A stretch of DNA of 64,000 bases from Luteibacter sp. UNC138MFCol5.1 (lineage in GTDB: Bacteria > Pseudomonadota > Gammaproteobacteria > Xanthomonadales > Rhodanobacteraceae): the NCBI RefSeq assembly GCF_900110505.1, contig NZ_FODZ01000006.1:169097-233096 (forward strand). The letters are read 5' to 3'. Every line of letters starts with the position of its first letter. The first letter of the stretch is position 1. The translations under genes were made by a program, and so were the position numbers. Positions 15,839 to 24,802 of this stretch are shown piece by piece. The notes beneath the pieces were generated by a model. That model had not been told where the DNA came from. It searched no databases and worked only from the letters and a program-made list of their open reading frames with translations.

Positions 15839-16630
15839 CGGATCGGCATCGTCGCTGCGCAGCCATGGCATGCGTGCGAACGTGCGCGTGCAGGGCCCCA
15901 GCGTGACGACGCGCACGGGACGCTCGCGCGCCTGCCGTTCGATGCCGGCGATTACGTCCCGCAACACGGTGCCGATGAAGGGCGTGAACAGATAGAACAC
16001 GGTCGCCCCCGAGAGGTCGGCATCGCGCGCGTCGCCCGTGACGAGATGCACATCGGCCAGGCCCAGCGACCGCGCGGCGTCCATCGCGCGCCCGACGTAC
16101 GCCGGCTCGCGTTCGACGCCCAGCGTGCGCGCGCCGGTGAGCACATTGACGAGGATTGGCACGTGGCCGAGCCCGGCGCCGAGGTCCATGACGACGTCGT
16201 CGCTCGCGATGCGCCCACGCGCGATGCCGTCGACGATGTGGCGCGCCGGACTCGGCTGGTAGAAGACCATCTCGCGCGGCGGCGACGGCTGGGCCACCTC
16301 CGGCTCCTCGAGCGCGAGGACGCCGGCGAGCACATGGTCGAGCACGTCGTAGTGCTGTCCCGTCGGCACCCCCACGTCGAGCCACGGCGCGAAGGCCGCG
16401 CGGCCTTCGCCGCGGCGGATGGCCTCGCGCATGATGTCGAAGCCGGTCGCGTCGACGGACGCCATCGCGTCGATCAGTGCCACGGCGCGCGACACGAGCG
16501 CCGGATCGTGCGCGCCGATCAGGAGCAGCTCCAGACGATCCGCCGCCTCCGCGCGGAAACGAAACGACGAGGGATCGCGCCACGCGGGCTCGTGTTCGAG
16601 GAGTGCGATGGCCGAGGCGAGGGAATCCAT
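15803..16630 (-). CDS. Class I SAM-dependent methyltransferase
   Basis: A 275-residue protein. The ATG at 16630 begins MDSLASAIALLEHEP. Motif I of class I methyltransferases is VVMDLGAGLGHVPIL, with the acidic ribose-binding end of strand 2 in LGVEREPAYVGRA and motif II/III VTGDARDADLSG. The N-terminal 130 residues are a helical domain without recognisable motifs. The layout recalls Dot1/KMT-like or UbiE-like folds, and FYLFTPFIGTVL follows where the substrate loop would be. The substrate is unknown. It is convergent with, and overlaps, the SGNH hydrolase gene. Confidence 0.75.
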   Translation of the reverse strand: MDSLASAIALLEHEPAWRDPSSFRFRAEAADRLELLLIGAHDPALVSRAVALIDAMASVDATGFDIMREAIRRGEGRAAFAPWLDVGVPTGQHYDVLDHVLAGVLALEEPEVAQPSPPREMVFYQPSPARHIVDGIARGRIASDDVVMDLGAGLGHVPILVNVLTGARTLGVEREPAYVGRAMDAARSLGLADVHLVTGDARDADLSGATVFYLFTPFIGTVLRDVIAGIERQARERPVRVVTLGPCTRTFARMPWLRSDDADPSADDRIVVFHA

Positions 16631-16757
16631 GCGGACATTATCGCCGACAGGCGTCGTCGTTCGTCGGGACGGCGGCGGGAGGAAACGTGCCCTGCGTCCT
16701 TGAGTACGCAAGGACCGTGTGGAATGCTCGGGCATCGCCGTCGACAGGAACCACCGG

Positions 16758-18545
16758 ATGAAGCACGCCCCCCGCCGTCTCGCCGCCGCCATCGCGACCC
16801 TCGTCAGCCTCCCCGCCCTCGCCGCGCCGCCGCTGGCCACGCTCGTGTTCCGCGACGGCGGTCGTCCGGTGCTCAGCATCACCGATCCACACGGCGCGGC
16901 GCTGGTGGATGAGACCCTCGGCCTGCGCACCACCGACGCCGACCTGACGCACGACCTTCGCCTCATCGGCACGACGCAGCGCCAGCTCACCGAGCGTTAC
17001 CGGATGACGGTCGGCAAGAAGCTCGATCGCACCGCCAACCTCTCCGAGACGCGCTATGCCCTGCAGAACGCGAAGGGCCAGAAGCTCGACGTCGTCGTGC
17101 GAATCGGCAACGACGGCGTCGCGTTCCGTTACGAACTGCCGGGCGCGACACGCGCGACGGTGACGGGCGAGGCGACGTCGTTCGCCGTGCCCGCGAGCGC
17201 GCCGGCCTGGCTGCTGCCCTACAGCCCCGAGTACGAGAAGGAACGCTTCCAGACGACGGCCGGTGGCGCAGCGCCCGGGCAGTACGGCTATCCGTCGCTG
17301 TTCCGCATCGGCGACAACTACGTGTTGCTCACCGAAGCGAACGCGGACGGCCGCTACGACGGCAGCCGCCTCACGCATGCCGCGAACACCGGCGACTACG
17401 CGCTGACACTCGCCGACACGCGCGTGGAAAGCACCGGCGTCACGCCATGGCGCACGGCGATCATCGGCGACCTCGCGACCGTGACGGAGTCGACCCTCGT
17501 CGACGACCTGGCCGATCCCGCGAAGTTTTCGGACACGTCGTGGATCCGGCCCGGCAAGGTGGTCTGGTCGTGGCTGAGCGAACACGCGAGCCCGTCGGAT
17601 GCGACGCGCCAGCGAGCGTATGTCGACTTCGCGGCGAAGAACCGCATTCCCTACGTGCTGGTGGACGAAGGCTGGAAGGATGCATGGGTACCGGACCTCG
17701 TGCGCTACGCGAACGCGAAGCACGTCGACATCCTCCTCTGGTACCACTGGTCGAAGCTCGACACGCCCGCCAAGCGCATGGCCGAACTGACGAAGGTGAA
17801 GGGCTGGGGCGTGAAGGGCGTGAAGGTCGACTTCATGGAGTCGGATTCGCAGGCGCGTTACCGCTGGTACGACGAAACGCTCGCCGACACCGCGAAACTT
17901 CAGCTGATGCTGAACTTCCACGGCGCCACCATCCCGCACGGTCTTCAGCGCACCTGGCCGCACCTGATGACGATGGAGGGCGTGCGCGGCGCGGAGAACG
18001 ATCCGCCGGTCGTGGGTAACACCATTCAGCCCTTCACGCGCAATGTCGTGGGTTCGATGGACTACACGCCGGTCGCGTTCGACGCGGGACGCAAGGAAGC
18101 CTCGATCGCCCACGAAGTGGCGCTGCCCATCGTGTTCGAGTCCGGGTGGACGCACTTCGCGGACCGTCCGGAAGCCTACGAGGCCCGGCCACAGGCGCTC
18201 GCTTTCCTCGACCAGATTCCCACCGTCTGGGACGAGACGAAGCTGCTCGGCGGCACGCCGGGGCAGGATGCGATCTTCGCCCGCCGCAGCGGCGACCGCT
18301 GGTACATCGGCGCGATCGCGGCAGGCGCGCCCCGCCGGCTCACCGCGCCGCTCGCGTCGCTGGGCGTCGGTCCCTGGCACGCCGACATCGTGCGTGACGG
18401 CGCCGGTCGCGGCGATGTCGTGCACACGCGGCAGAACGTCACGGCCGACGGTTCGCTGTCGTTCGACGTGCCGGTCAACGGAGGCTTCGCCGCGATCCTC
18501 TGCCCCATGGCGAAGGGACAGTTCGAGAACGGGTGCTATCGCTGA
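16758..18545 (+). CDS. Glycoside hydrolase family 97 (predicted retaining, alpha-galactosidase-like)
   Basis: A 595-residue exported glycosidase; the ATG at 16758 opens a signal peptide (MKHAPRRLAAAIATLVSLPALAA). An N-terminal beta-sandwich is followed by the (beta/alpha)8 barrel (PGKVVWSWLSEHASP, YVLVDEGW, GVKVDFM) and a C-terminal beta-domain. Asp358 in VKVDFM sits where retaining GH97 enzymes have their nucleophile, while inverting SusB has Gly. Glu413 in RGAEN is 55 residues later, the same spacing as Asp415/Glu470 reported for Bacteroides BtGal97b. A retaining alpha-galactosidase-type activity is therefore inferred. It is convergent with a Y_Y_Y sensor kinase, overlapping by 10 bases. 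Confidence 0.88.
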   Translation: MKHAPRRLAAAIATLVSLPALAAPPLATLVFRDGGRPVLSITDPHGAALVDETLGLRTTDADLTHDLRLIGTTQRQLTERYRMTVGKKLDRTANLSETRYALQNAKGQKLDVVVRIGNDGVAFRYELPGATRATVTGEATSFAVPASAPAWLLPYSPEYEKERFQTTAGGAAPGQYGYPSLFRIGDNYVLLTEANADGRYDGSRLTHAANTGDYALTLADTRVESTGVTPWRTAIIGDLATVTESTLVDDLADPAKFSDTSWIRPGKVVWSWLSEHASPSDATRQRAYVDFAAKNRIPYVLVDEGWKDAWVPDLVRYANAKHVDILLWYHWSKLDTPAKRMAELTKVKGWGVKGVKVDFMESDSQARYRWYDETLADTAKLQLMLNFHGATIPHGLQRTWPHLMTMEGVRGAENDPPVVGNTIQPFTRNVVGSMDYTPVAFDAGRKEASIAHEVALPIVFESGWTHFADRPEAYEARPQALAFLDQIPTVWDETKLLGGTPGQDAIFARRSGDRWYIGAIAAGAPRRLTAPLASLGVGPWHADIVRDGAGRGDVVHTRQNVTADGSLSFDVPVNGGFAAILCPMAKGQFENGCYR

Positions 18546-21500
18546 CGCACGCTTCGCCACCACCGCCGGAGCGGCGTGTGGTGGCCCGGGAACGCGCGGG
18601 CGAGAGGAATGCGGACCGCGATCTCCGTGCCGCCGTCGATCCGCGAAGCGATCGACGGCACGCCGCCCGCCGCGAGGGCGCGCTCGCGAATGCCGCGTAG
18701 TCCCCAGTGCCCCGAGCGTCCGTCACGCAGCACGATCTCGTCGATACCGCGACCGTCGTCGCGGACGCTGAGCAGCAGGTCGTTGCCCTCGACGCGCAGC
18801 GCGACCTCGATGCGGGAGGCGTTCGCGTGGGTGATCGCGTTGTGCACGGCTTCCCTCGCGATGCCGTAAAGCTCGTCGCGCACCAACCCGTCGAGGTGAC
18901 GCAGGTCGGCGGTCACGTCGACCACGACGGGCACGGTGTGCTCGGTCGCGAAAGCGGCCGCCATGTCGCGTAACGCCACATCGAGACGGCCCGAATAGCT
19001 CCCGTGGGCGCGCAGGTCGCGCACGCGGTCGCGCGCCTCGACCATCGCCTCGTCCGCACGGTCCAGCGCCCGCTCCATCGCCACGCGCAGCGGATCGCCC
19101 GGCGGGACGCGGTTGGCGATCGCCTGGAAGCGCATGGCGAGCCCCTGGACGCTTTGCAGCAGGGTGTCGTGCAGGTCGCGCGCGATGCGCTCGCGCTCCG
19201 CGTGCCGTTCGTGCAGGCGTTCGCGCAGCTGCGCGGAGATCCGCCGGAGACGGACGAAGAACGCGGCCCAGATCAGCAGCGCCGTCACCGCCGCGCAGAA
19301 AAGATAGAACCAGGGCATCTGGTAGAACGCGCGCGCCACGGTGATGCCGACGGACGCCCCCGCCTCGTTCGTCACGCCATCCTCGTTCGACGCGATCACA
19401 CGGAACACGTAACGACCCGGCGGCGGGTCGGTATAGACCGCCTCGCGTTCGTCTCCCGCGTCGCGCCAGCGCGTGTCGAGCCCTTCCATGCGATAGCGGA
19501 AGCGCACCCGCTCCGGCATCGTCAGGCTGGTCGCCGTGAACGCGATCCGCAGCCGCTCCGTGCGCGCAGGTAGACGCGTCTCCGCGTCCGCAGGCCAGGT
19601 GCCCATGTCCGTGCCGACGGTGCGCACGAAGACCGAAGGCGCGAGCGCGTTGCGCGGCACGTCCGCCGGATCGATCGACACGATCCCGCTGGTGGTCGCG
19701 AACCACAGGCGGCCGTCGTCGGCGACGACCGCCGTGGGCAGCGGGCGGAACTGAGCGGGCGTGCCGGGAAGGCCGTCGAGGGAATCGAACACCCGCACCG
19801 GCGGCCGGTACTCGGCATCCGCGAGGGCGCGTGCCATGTCCGCCCCGGCGATGCGGACGACGCCCTGCGCGGCGCTCGCCCAGAAATCGCCCCGACGGTC
19901 GCGCACCAGGCCGGAGACCCCGCGCAACGGTTCGCCGCGCGTCACGATCATATGGGCGCGGTCGCCGATGATCGCGCCGACGCCCAGTTCGCCGCCCACC
20001 CACATGGCTTCGCCATCCTCCAGGAGGGCGGTGACGTTGCCGACGGACAGGCCCTCGCGAAGTCCGACGACCGTGTCCCTCGCGCCGTCGCGGATCAGCA
20101 CCGTGTTCCGGGCGAACCCCATCCACAATCGCTCGCGACGGTCGCGGGCGAGGACGAGCGGCGCCGGATCGTTGGCGAACGTCGCGAGGGGATCGTGAGT
20201 CCAGCGGCCGTCACGGAAGTGATAGATGCCCGGCCGGTTCAGCGAGACGAACGCGCCGCCGTGACCATCGCCGACCAGCGCCTGCACACCCGAATAATCG
20301 GGGTACGGGAGCGCGGCGATCATCTCGGGCACGCCGTCGCGAAGCTTCCATAGCCCGTTCGGCCCGCCGAGCCATGTGCCGTCGACATCGCGGCTCGCCG
20401 CGGTGATCGCCTGGGTCAGCCTCGACGGGGTGATGCCCTCGAGCCCGAGATAGCTCAAGGGTTGGTTCTTCGTGCCGACCCACACGCCCTTCGACGCTGC
20501 CGCCACCATGGCGAAGTCGGTCGCACCGGGCAGTTGCGCGGCGGGCAGCAAGCGGCTGACCCGGAAGCGGTCGAGGCCGCGGCTACCGCCGAACCAGAGG
20601 TTGCCCTCGCGATCCTGCAGCACCGCGCTGGTGTAGTCGGAGCTCATGCCGTCGCGCTCAACGAAACGCTGGGCATCGGTGTCGTCGGGCCCGAGGATCT
20701 TCGCGGCCAGTTCGTGCACCCGTGGAACGCGACGGATCCCGTTGCCGAGCGTCGGCATCCACAGGGCCCCGTCGCGATCGAAGAGCAGGCCGGCCGACGC
20801 GATCCGCAACACGGGCCCCGCCGTGGCGGGATCGCCCGTCGCTGTCCAGACGGGGCGCACGCCGCCGTCCGCCTCGGCGACCCAGATGGCCCCGTCGGGC
20901 GCCTCGGCGATCCGGTTGATGCGTCCGACGTCGCGTGACGCGATCTGGAAACGCGTCCCGCCGCGGGGCAGCCACGCGAGGACGTCCTCCGTGGCGACCC
21001 ACAGCCGGCCCTGACGGTCGACGGCGAGGTTGCGCGCCCGCGTACCGGGAAGGCCGAGCTCCGTCCCGACGGCCGTCCATCGCCCGTGATCGAAACGCGC
21101 CAGACCGTTGAACGTCGCCGCCCAGATCGTGCCGTCGGGTGTCCCGGCTATCGCATACACCGTGCCCGATGGAAGGCCGGACCCCGCCGTGAAGTGCGTC
21201 GCCCGGTCGCCTTCCACGAAGCTCGCCACGCCATAACGGAAACCGATCCACAGCCCGCCCGAGGGCGGCGCGTAGAGCGCGGCGACGCTCGACGCGAGGA
21301 AATCGCCGCCTTCGCGCGGCCGATAACGCTCGAAGTGGACGCCGTCGAAGCGGTAAAGGCCCGTCTGCGTGCCCAGCCAGAGATAGCCGTCCGCCGTCTG
21401 CGCGAGCGCGGTCACCTGACCGGGCGCGCCTTCGCGCACCGTCCATGCGGTGTGGTAGTACTGGCCGATGTCGCGGTCGCGGTTGTCCATCGCCGACGCG

Positions 21501-21574
21501 CCGGCGGCGAACACGAACCAGGCGCACAGCGTCCAGAGCCATCTCCACGGCGATGTCGCGACTGCCCGCCGCAT
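18536..21574 (-). CDS. Propeller/Y_Y_Y-domain sensor histidine kinase (HisKA_3)
   Basis: A 1012-residue membrane kinase. The ATG at 21574 precedes a signal-like helix (WRWLWTLCAWFVFAAGASA); a TTG at 21622 is an alternative. Periplasmic two-component-regulator propeller repeats follow (DGYLWLGTQTGLYRFDG, DGTIWAATFNGLARFDHG and others, about residues 50-640). Next come a Y_Y_Y domain (RFRYRMEGLDTRWRD ... PPGRYVFRVIASNEDG), a membrane helix near residue 760, HisKA_3 with the phospho-His in RDLHDTLLQSVQGLA, and a HATPase domain (NAITHANAS, DDGRGID, GLRGIRERA). The architecture suits sensing of glycans or oligosaccharides. No response regulator gene is adjacent, so its NarL-type partner is elsewhere. 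Confidence 0.9.
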   Translation of the reverse strand: MRRAVATSPWRWLWTLCAWFVFAAGASAMDNRDRDIGQYYHTAWTVREGAPGQVTALAQTADGYLWLGTQTGLYRFDGVHFERYRPREGGDFLASSVAALYAPPSGGLWIGFRYGVASFVEGDRATHFTAGSGLPSGTVYAIAGTPDGTIWAATFNGLARFDHGRWTAVGTELGLPGTRARNLAVDRQGRLWVATEDVLAWLPRGGTRFQIASRDVGRINRIAEAPDGAIWVAEADGGVRPVWTATGDPATAGPVLRIASAGLLFDRDGALWMPTLGNGIRRVPRVHELAAKILGPDDTDAQRFVERDGMSSDYTSAVLQDREGNLWFGGSRGLDRFRVSRLLPAAQLPGATDFAMVAAASKGVWVGTKNQPLSYLGLEGITPSRLTQAITAASRDVDGTWLGGPNGLWKLRDGVPEMIAALPYPDYSGVQALVGDGHGGAFVSLNRPGIYHFRDGRWTHDPLATFANDPAPLVLARDRRERLWMGFARNTVLIRDGARDTVVGLREGLSVGNVTALLEDGEAMWVGGELGVGAIIGDRAHMIVTRGEPLRGVSGLVRDRRGDFWASAAQGVVRIAGADMARALADAEYRPPVRVFDSLDGLPGTPAQFRPLPTAVVADDGRLWFATTSGIVSIDPADVPRNALAPSVFVRTVGTDMGTWPADAETRLPARTERLRIAFTATSLTMPERVRFRYRMEGLDTRWRDAGDEREAVYTDPPPGRYVFRVIASNEDGVTNEAGASVGITVARAFYQMPWFYLFCAAVTALLIWAAFFVRLRRISAQLRERLHERHAERERIARDLHDTLLQSVQGLAMRFQAIANRVPPGDPLRVAMERALDRADEAMVEARDRVRDLRAHGSYSGRLDVALRDMAAAFATEHTVPVVVDVTADLRHLDGLVRDELYGIAREAVHNAITHANASRIEVALRVEGNDLLLSVRDDGRGIDEIVLRDGRSGHWGLRGIRERALAAGGVPSIASRIDGGTEIAVRIPLARAFPGHHTPLRRWWRSVRQR

Positions 21575-21640
21575 GGCCCCTACCCCGTCGATCGTTGCGA
21601 AGCGCAAAGATAGCGCGCGCAAGGGTCGTCCGTCGCCGTC

Positions 21641-22519
21641 TCAGGGCGCCCCGCGCGCGGCGATGCCCATGTCGCGGAGGAACGCCAGCGAATCGGCGAG
21701 CACACGACCGGCGGCCGGAGAACGTTCGGGCGAGGCGAGTACGTGGGCGGCGTGGTCGTAGGCCACCAGCCGACGGCGATCCGCCGCCGTGCCGAGCCAG
21801 CCGAAGGCGTCGCGCATGGCGGCCACGGAAGTGAGCGTGTCGCGGTCGCCTTCCCCGCCGTCCCAGACGCCGAAGAACACGGGACACGTCACGGCCGCGA
21901 GGTGTCCGGGCCGCATCCATTCGAGGAACAGCCGTGCGATTGCCCGATAGGCGTCGGAGTGGACGATGCTTGACCAGTAGCGGCGCTGGAACGGCGAGCG
22001 TTCCCCCGGCGGTTCGACGGGGCCCTCGAGGAGCACGGCGGCGCGCAACTGCGCCGCGTCGTGCACCCGGATGCCGGGCGACCACGCCACGACGGCGGCG
22101 ACCGCCTCCGGCCGCCGCGCGGCGACGTCGAGCGCCAGCGACGCGCCCATGGACGTCGCGACCAGCACGACGCGCTCGCCCAGTGCGAGTCCGATGTCGA
22201 ACGCCTCGTCGACATCGGCACGCCAGCGCTCGGGCGTGATGCCCGCCATCGCGTCGGGAAGGGCGCTGCCATGTCCCGTCAGCCGGTTGAGGAAGAGATG
22301 CGCGTCGCAGGCGTCGGCGATGGCGCGATGCGCCGGCGCGCCTTCCGCCTGGCTCGCCGTGAACCCATGCAGGTACACCACCGATAACGGGCGGCGTTCG
22401 TGCGGCGCCGCGCCCCGGAAAACGATCCTCGCCTCGTTGTCAGGTTTCAGTCCTGCGACCCCGAGCTCGCCGGTGGCGATGCGTGTGGCGAGTCCGTCCA
22501 GTTCCGTGGGCCCCCTCAT
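21641..22519 (-). CDS. Alpha/beta hydrolase coupled to hybrid kinase
   Basis: A 292-residue serine hydrolase resembling monoacylglycerol lipases and carboxylesterases. VVYLHGFTASQAEG is the oxyanion strand and loop, VLVATSMGASLALDVA the nucleophile elbow (Ala in place of the first Gly of GxSxG), FFGVWDGGEGD the likely acid loop and YDHAAHVLASPE the catalytic His. No signal peptide. Its ATG overlaps the stop of the hybrid kinase gene upstream (ATGA, four bases), so the two are co-translated. That linkage suggests a substrate related to the signal the kinase senses, for example a fatty acyl ester. This last point is inference. Confidence 0.82.
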   Translation of the reverse strand: MRGPTELDGLATRIATGELGVAGLKPDNEARIVFRGAAPHERRPLSVVYLHGFTASQAEGAPAHRAIADACDAHLFLNRLTGHGSALPDAMAGITPERWRADVDEAFDIGLALGERVVLVATSMGASLALDVAARRPEAVAAVVAWSPGIRVHDAAQLRAAVLLEGPVEPPGERSPFQRRYWSSIVHSDAYRAIARLFLEWMRPGHLAAVTCPVFFGVWDGGEGDRDTLTSVAAMRDAFGWLGTAADRRRLVAYDHAAHVLASPERSPAAGRVLADSLAFLRDMGIAARGAP

Positions 22520-24678
22520 GCGTCCACGGCGGCTTGGGCAGCTTCGCGCTGGCTTTCGACGAACCGGCGCACGGAACGGCTGAGCGCATCCACCTCGGGG
22601 ACCGCGGCGCGCATGTCGACGCCGGCCTCGATGAGCACGCCGATGTCGTCGCATACGTGCGCCGCGCCGGGGACGCCGAGGTTGCCGAGCACGTTGCGCA
22701 GCGAATGCAGCGATTCGGAGGCGACCGCGACGTCGTGTGCCAGGGCGGAGGCGCGCAGGCTGGCGAGGTAGTCGTCGGCCGTCCGCGCGCACAACTCGAC
22801 GAAGCCGACGAATTCGGCGGGGCTCGTCAGGGCGCGCATGTCGTCCAGCGGCGTCTTCGCTTGCCGCTCGTCGCCCGCCTCGGCATCCCCTTGCCAGCGC
22901 CGCGCGGCATGGTCGAGGCGGCGCTCGTCGGCGACCGACTCGATGACGTCGAGCAGCCGCTGCGCGGCGATGGGCTTGGTCAGGTAGGCACGCGCACCGG
23001 CGCGGAAGGCGATGCGCACCGCGTCGTGGCTCGAATCCGCGCTCAGCATCACGATCGGCGGCACGGTCCCGATGCGCCGCGCGCCCTCGATGCGGCCCAG
23101 CACGTCCCAGCCCGAGCTGCCGGGCATGTGCAGGTCCATGAAGATGATGTCGAAACGTTCGTCGGCCAGACGGGCGAGCGCTTCGTCGCCGCTCGCGCTG
23201 AACACCGCGACGTGGCCGGCGCGTTCGAGGATGCGTCCGACGATCTCGCGATTGGCCGCGTTGTCGTCGACGACGAGGCAACGCTGCGACGCGACGCGTC
23301 CGCGATGATCGTCCAGCAGTTCCACGAGCGGCGTGTCCGCGACGCTGCGCGCACCGGGCGCGGCGTGCGGAAGCGAGAAGCGCCAGGTGAACACGGAACC
23401 GCCCATCGGGTTGTCGGTGACCTCCAGCGTGCCGCCCATCTGTTCGGACACGTTGCGCACGATGTAGAGGCCCAGGCCCACGCCTTCCTGGCGCCGACCC
23501 TCGCCAGCGCTGAGCTGGTGGAACGGGTCGAAGATGCGCTGCTTGTCCTCGTCGGGAATGCCGATGCCGGTATCCGTCACCGTGCAGACGATCGTCGGAT
23601 CGCGGCCGCCGACGCCCGCGAGCAGTTCGATGCGCACGTCGACCACGCCGCCGGGCGGCGTGAACTTCACCGCGTTCGAGGCGAGATTCGACAGCACCTG
23701 CTCGATGCGTCCAGGATCGCCCGCGAAAATACCGTCGACCGTCGCGTCGCGCGCAAGGCTGAAGGAGACGCGCTTCTCCGCCGCGAACGAGCGGCACACG
23801 GCGCCGACGGTGGCGAGGACTTCGTCGAACGCGAAAGGCTGGTGTCGCAGCGTGAAGCTTCCGCCCGCGAACGATGCCACGTCGAGGACGGCGTTCACCC
23901 GATGGAGCAGCGCGTTCGCATTCGTCGAGAGCAACGCGACCAGGCGCCGCTGGTCGTCGGCCATCGCCAAGGTATCGATCAGCGACGCCGAGTGGATCAC
24001 CGTGCTGAGCGGCGTACGCATCTCGTGGCTCATCATCGAGATGAAGCGGTGCTGCGCTTCGCGCGAGGCGATCGCTTCCGCCGACACTTCGCGCAGCGCG
24101 TCCATCACGCGGTAGAGCGTCATCGGCAGCACGATCACGAGCGCCAGCGCATACAGCGCATACGCCGGGCGCGCGATCCAGTAACCATCGGGCGCGACGA
24201 CGAGCAGAACCGCCACGGACGCGACCACCCCCGCGATGAACACGCGGCGGCTGTAACGCACGCCGAGTGCGACCGAGAGGAAAGGCAGCACGGCGGTCAG
24301 CGTGATGACCAGCATGAAGCCGACCTTGAGCAGCATCGCGACCATCGCGAAGTTCGCGACGCTGCCCACGGCGTCGACCGCGCTGCTCCGCCTCAGCGAG
24401 CCCGCACGGACGCCGAGCATCCAGAACGTGCTGAGGACGAAGAGGGACACGGCGACGGGAACGACGCGGTTCGCTTCGACGGCCATCTTCACGGGACCAT
24501 GCAGCCACGCGGCGCTCCACACGACGATGAAGCCGAGGATGACGGTGCGCATCAGCGAGACGTGGTATTCGCGGAAGCTCGCCACGATGCGGTCGATGCG
24601 TGGGTTGCGCAGACGCTCGGCGACGTCGCTGAGCATCACTGGCCCGGCGCGCTTGCCGCTACCGCCATCGATCTTCAT
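22516..24678 (-). CDS. RpfC-like hybrid sensor histidine kinase (HK-REC-HPT)
   Basis: A 720-residue inner-membrane kinase. Five or six hydrophobic helices lie within residues 40-190 with little periplasmic sequence, as in RpfC, the DSF (diffusible fatty-acid signal) receptor of Xanthomonas. HisKA has FISMMSHEMRTPLS (phospho-His) and HATPase has NLASNAVKF, DTGIGIPDE and GVGLGLYIV. The receiver has CLVVDDNAANREI, IFMDLHMPG and LTKPIA. A C-terminal phosphotransfer segment reads ESLHSLRNVLGNLG, aligning with ESAHALRGVASNLG in RpfC but with Asn in place of Gly. No rpfF or rpfG gene is in the window. It is co-translated with an alpha/beta hydrolase. Confidence 0.9.
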   Translation of the reverse strand: MKIDGGSGKRAGPVMLSDVAERLRNPRIDRIVASFREYHVSLMRTVILGFIVVWSAAWLHGPVKMAVEANRVVPVAVSLFVLSTFWMLGVRAGSLRRSSAVDAVGSVANFAMVAMLLKVGFMLVITLTAVLPFLSVALGVRYSRRVFIAGVVASVAVLLVVAPDGYWIARPAYALYALALVIVLPMTLYRVMDALREVSAEAIASREAQHRFISMMSHEMRTPLSTVIHSASLIDTLAMADDQRRLVALLSTNANALLHRVNAVLDVASFAGGSFTLRHQPFAFDEVLATVGAVCRSFAAEKRVSFSLARDATVDGIFAGDPGRIEQVLSNLASNAVKFTPPGGVVDVRIELLAGVGGRDPTIVCTVTDTGIGIPDEDKQRIFDPFHQLSAGEGRRQEGVGLGLYIVRNVSEQMGGTLEVTDNPMGGSVFTWRFSLPHAAPGARSVADTPLVELLDDHRGRVASQRCLVVDDNAANREIVGRILERAGHVAVFSASGDEALARLADERFDIIFMDLHMPGSSGWDVLGRIEGARRIGTVPPIVMLSADSSHDAVRIAFRAGARAYLTKPIAAQRLLDVIESVADERRLDHAARRWQGDAEAGDERQAKTPLDDMRALTSPAEFVGFVELCARTADDYLASLRASALAHDVAVASESLHSLRNVLGNLGVPGAAHVCDDIGVLIEAGVDMRAAVPEVDALSRSVRRFVESQREAAQAAVDA

Positions 24679-24760
24679 GCGTGCCTGGTCCGACTCCCCC
24701 GATACCCGCCTAGTCTATGAACTCTGCCCGTGCTGGCAAGTGCGGTCGTAGTAAGAATTC

Positions 24761-24788
24761 GTGCCGAAAACGTTTACTCGGTTGGCAC
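24761..24788. promoter_or_regulatory. Dyad with aaacgttt core upstream of hybrid kinase operon
   Basis: Arms gtgcc (24761-24765) and ggcac (24784-24788) enclose the palindrome aaacgttt (24768-24775). The spacer 24679-24802 is the only upstream region for the kinase-hydrolase pair, so this is a candidate operator; the core recalls LacI-family sites. No lacI gene is nearby, and the assignment is weak. Confidence 0.3.
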
Positions 24789-24802
24789 ACCTGCCCTGCG
24801 GA

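Noticed and set aside
22483..24720. Long open frame on the plus strand opposite the hybrid kinase (about 745 codons)
   Set aside because: It is antisense to a gene with full kinase motifs and its translation is Arg/His/Asp-rich with no domains; GC-rich codon bias creates such frames.
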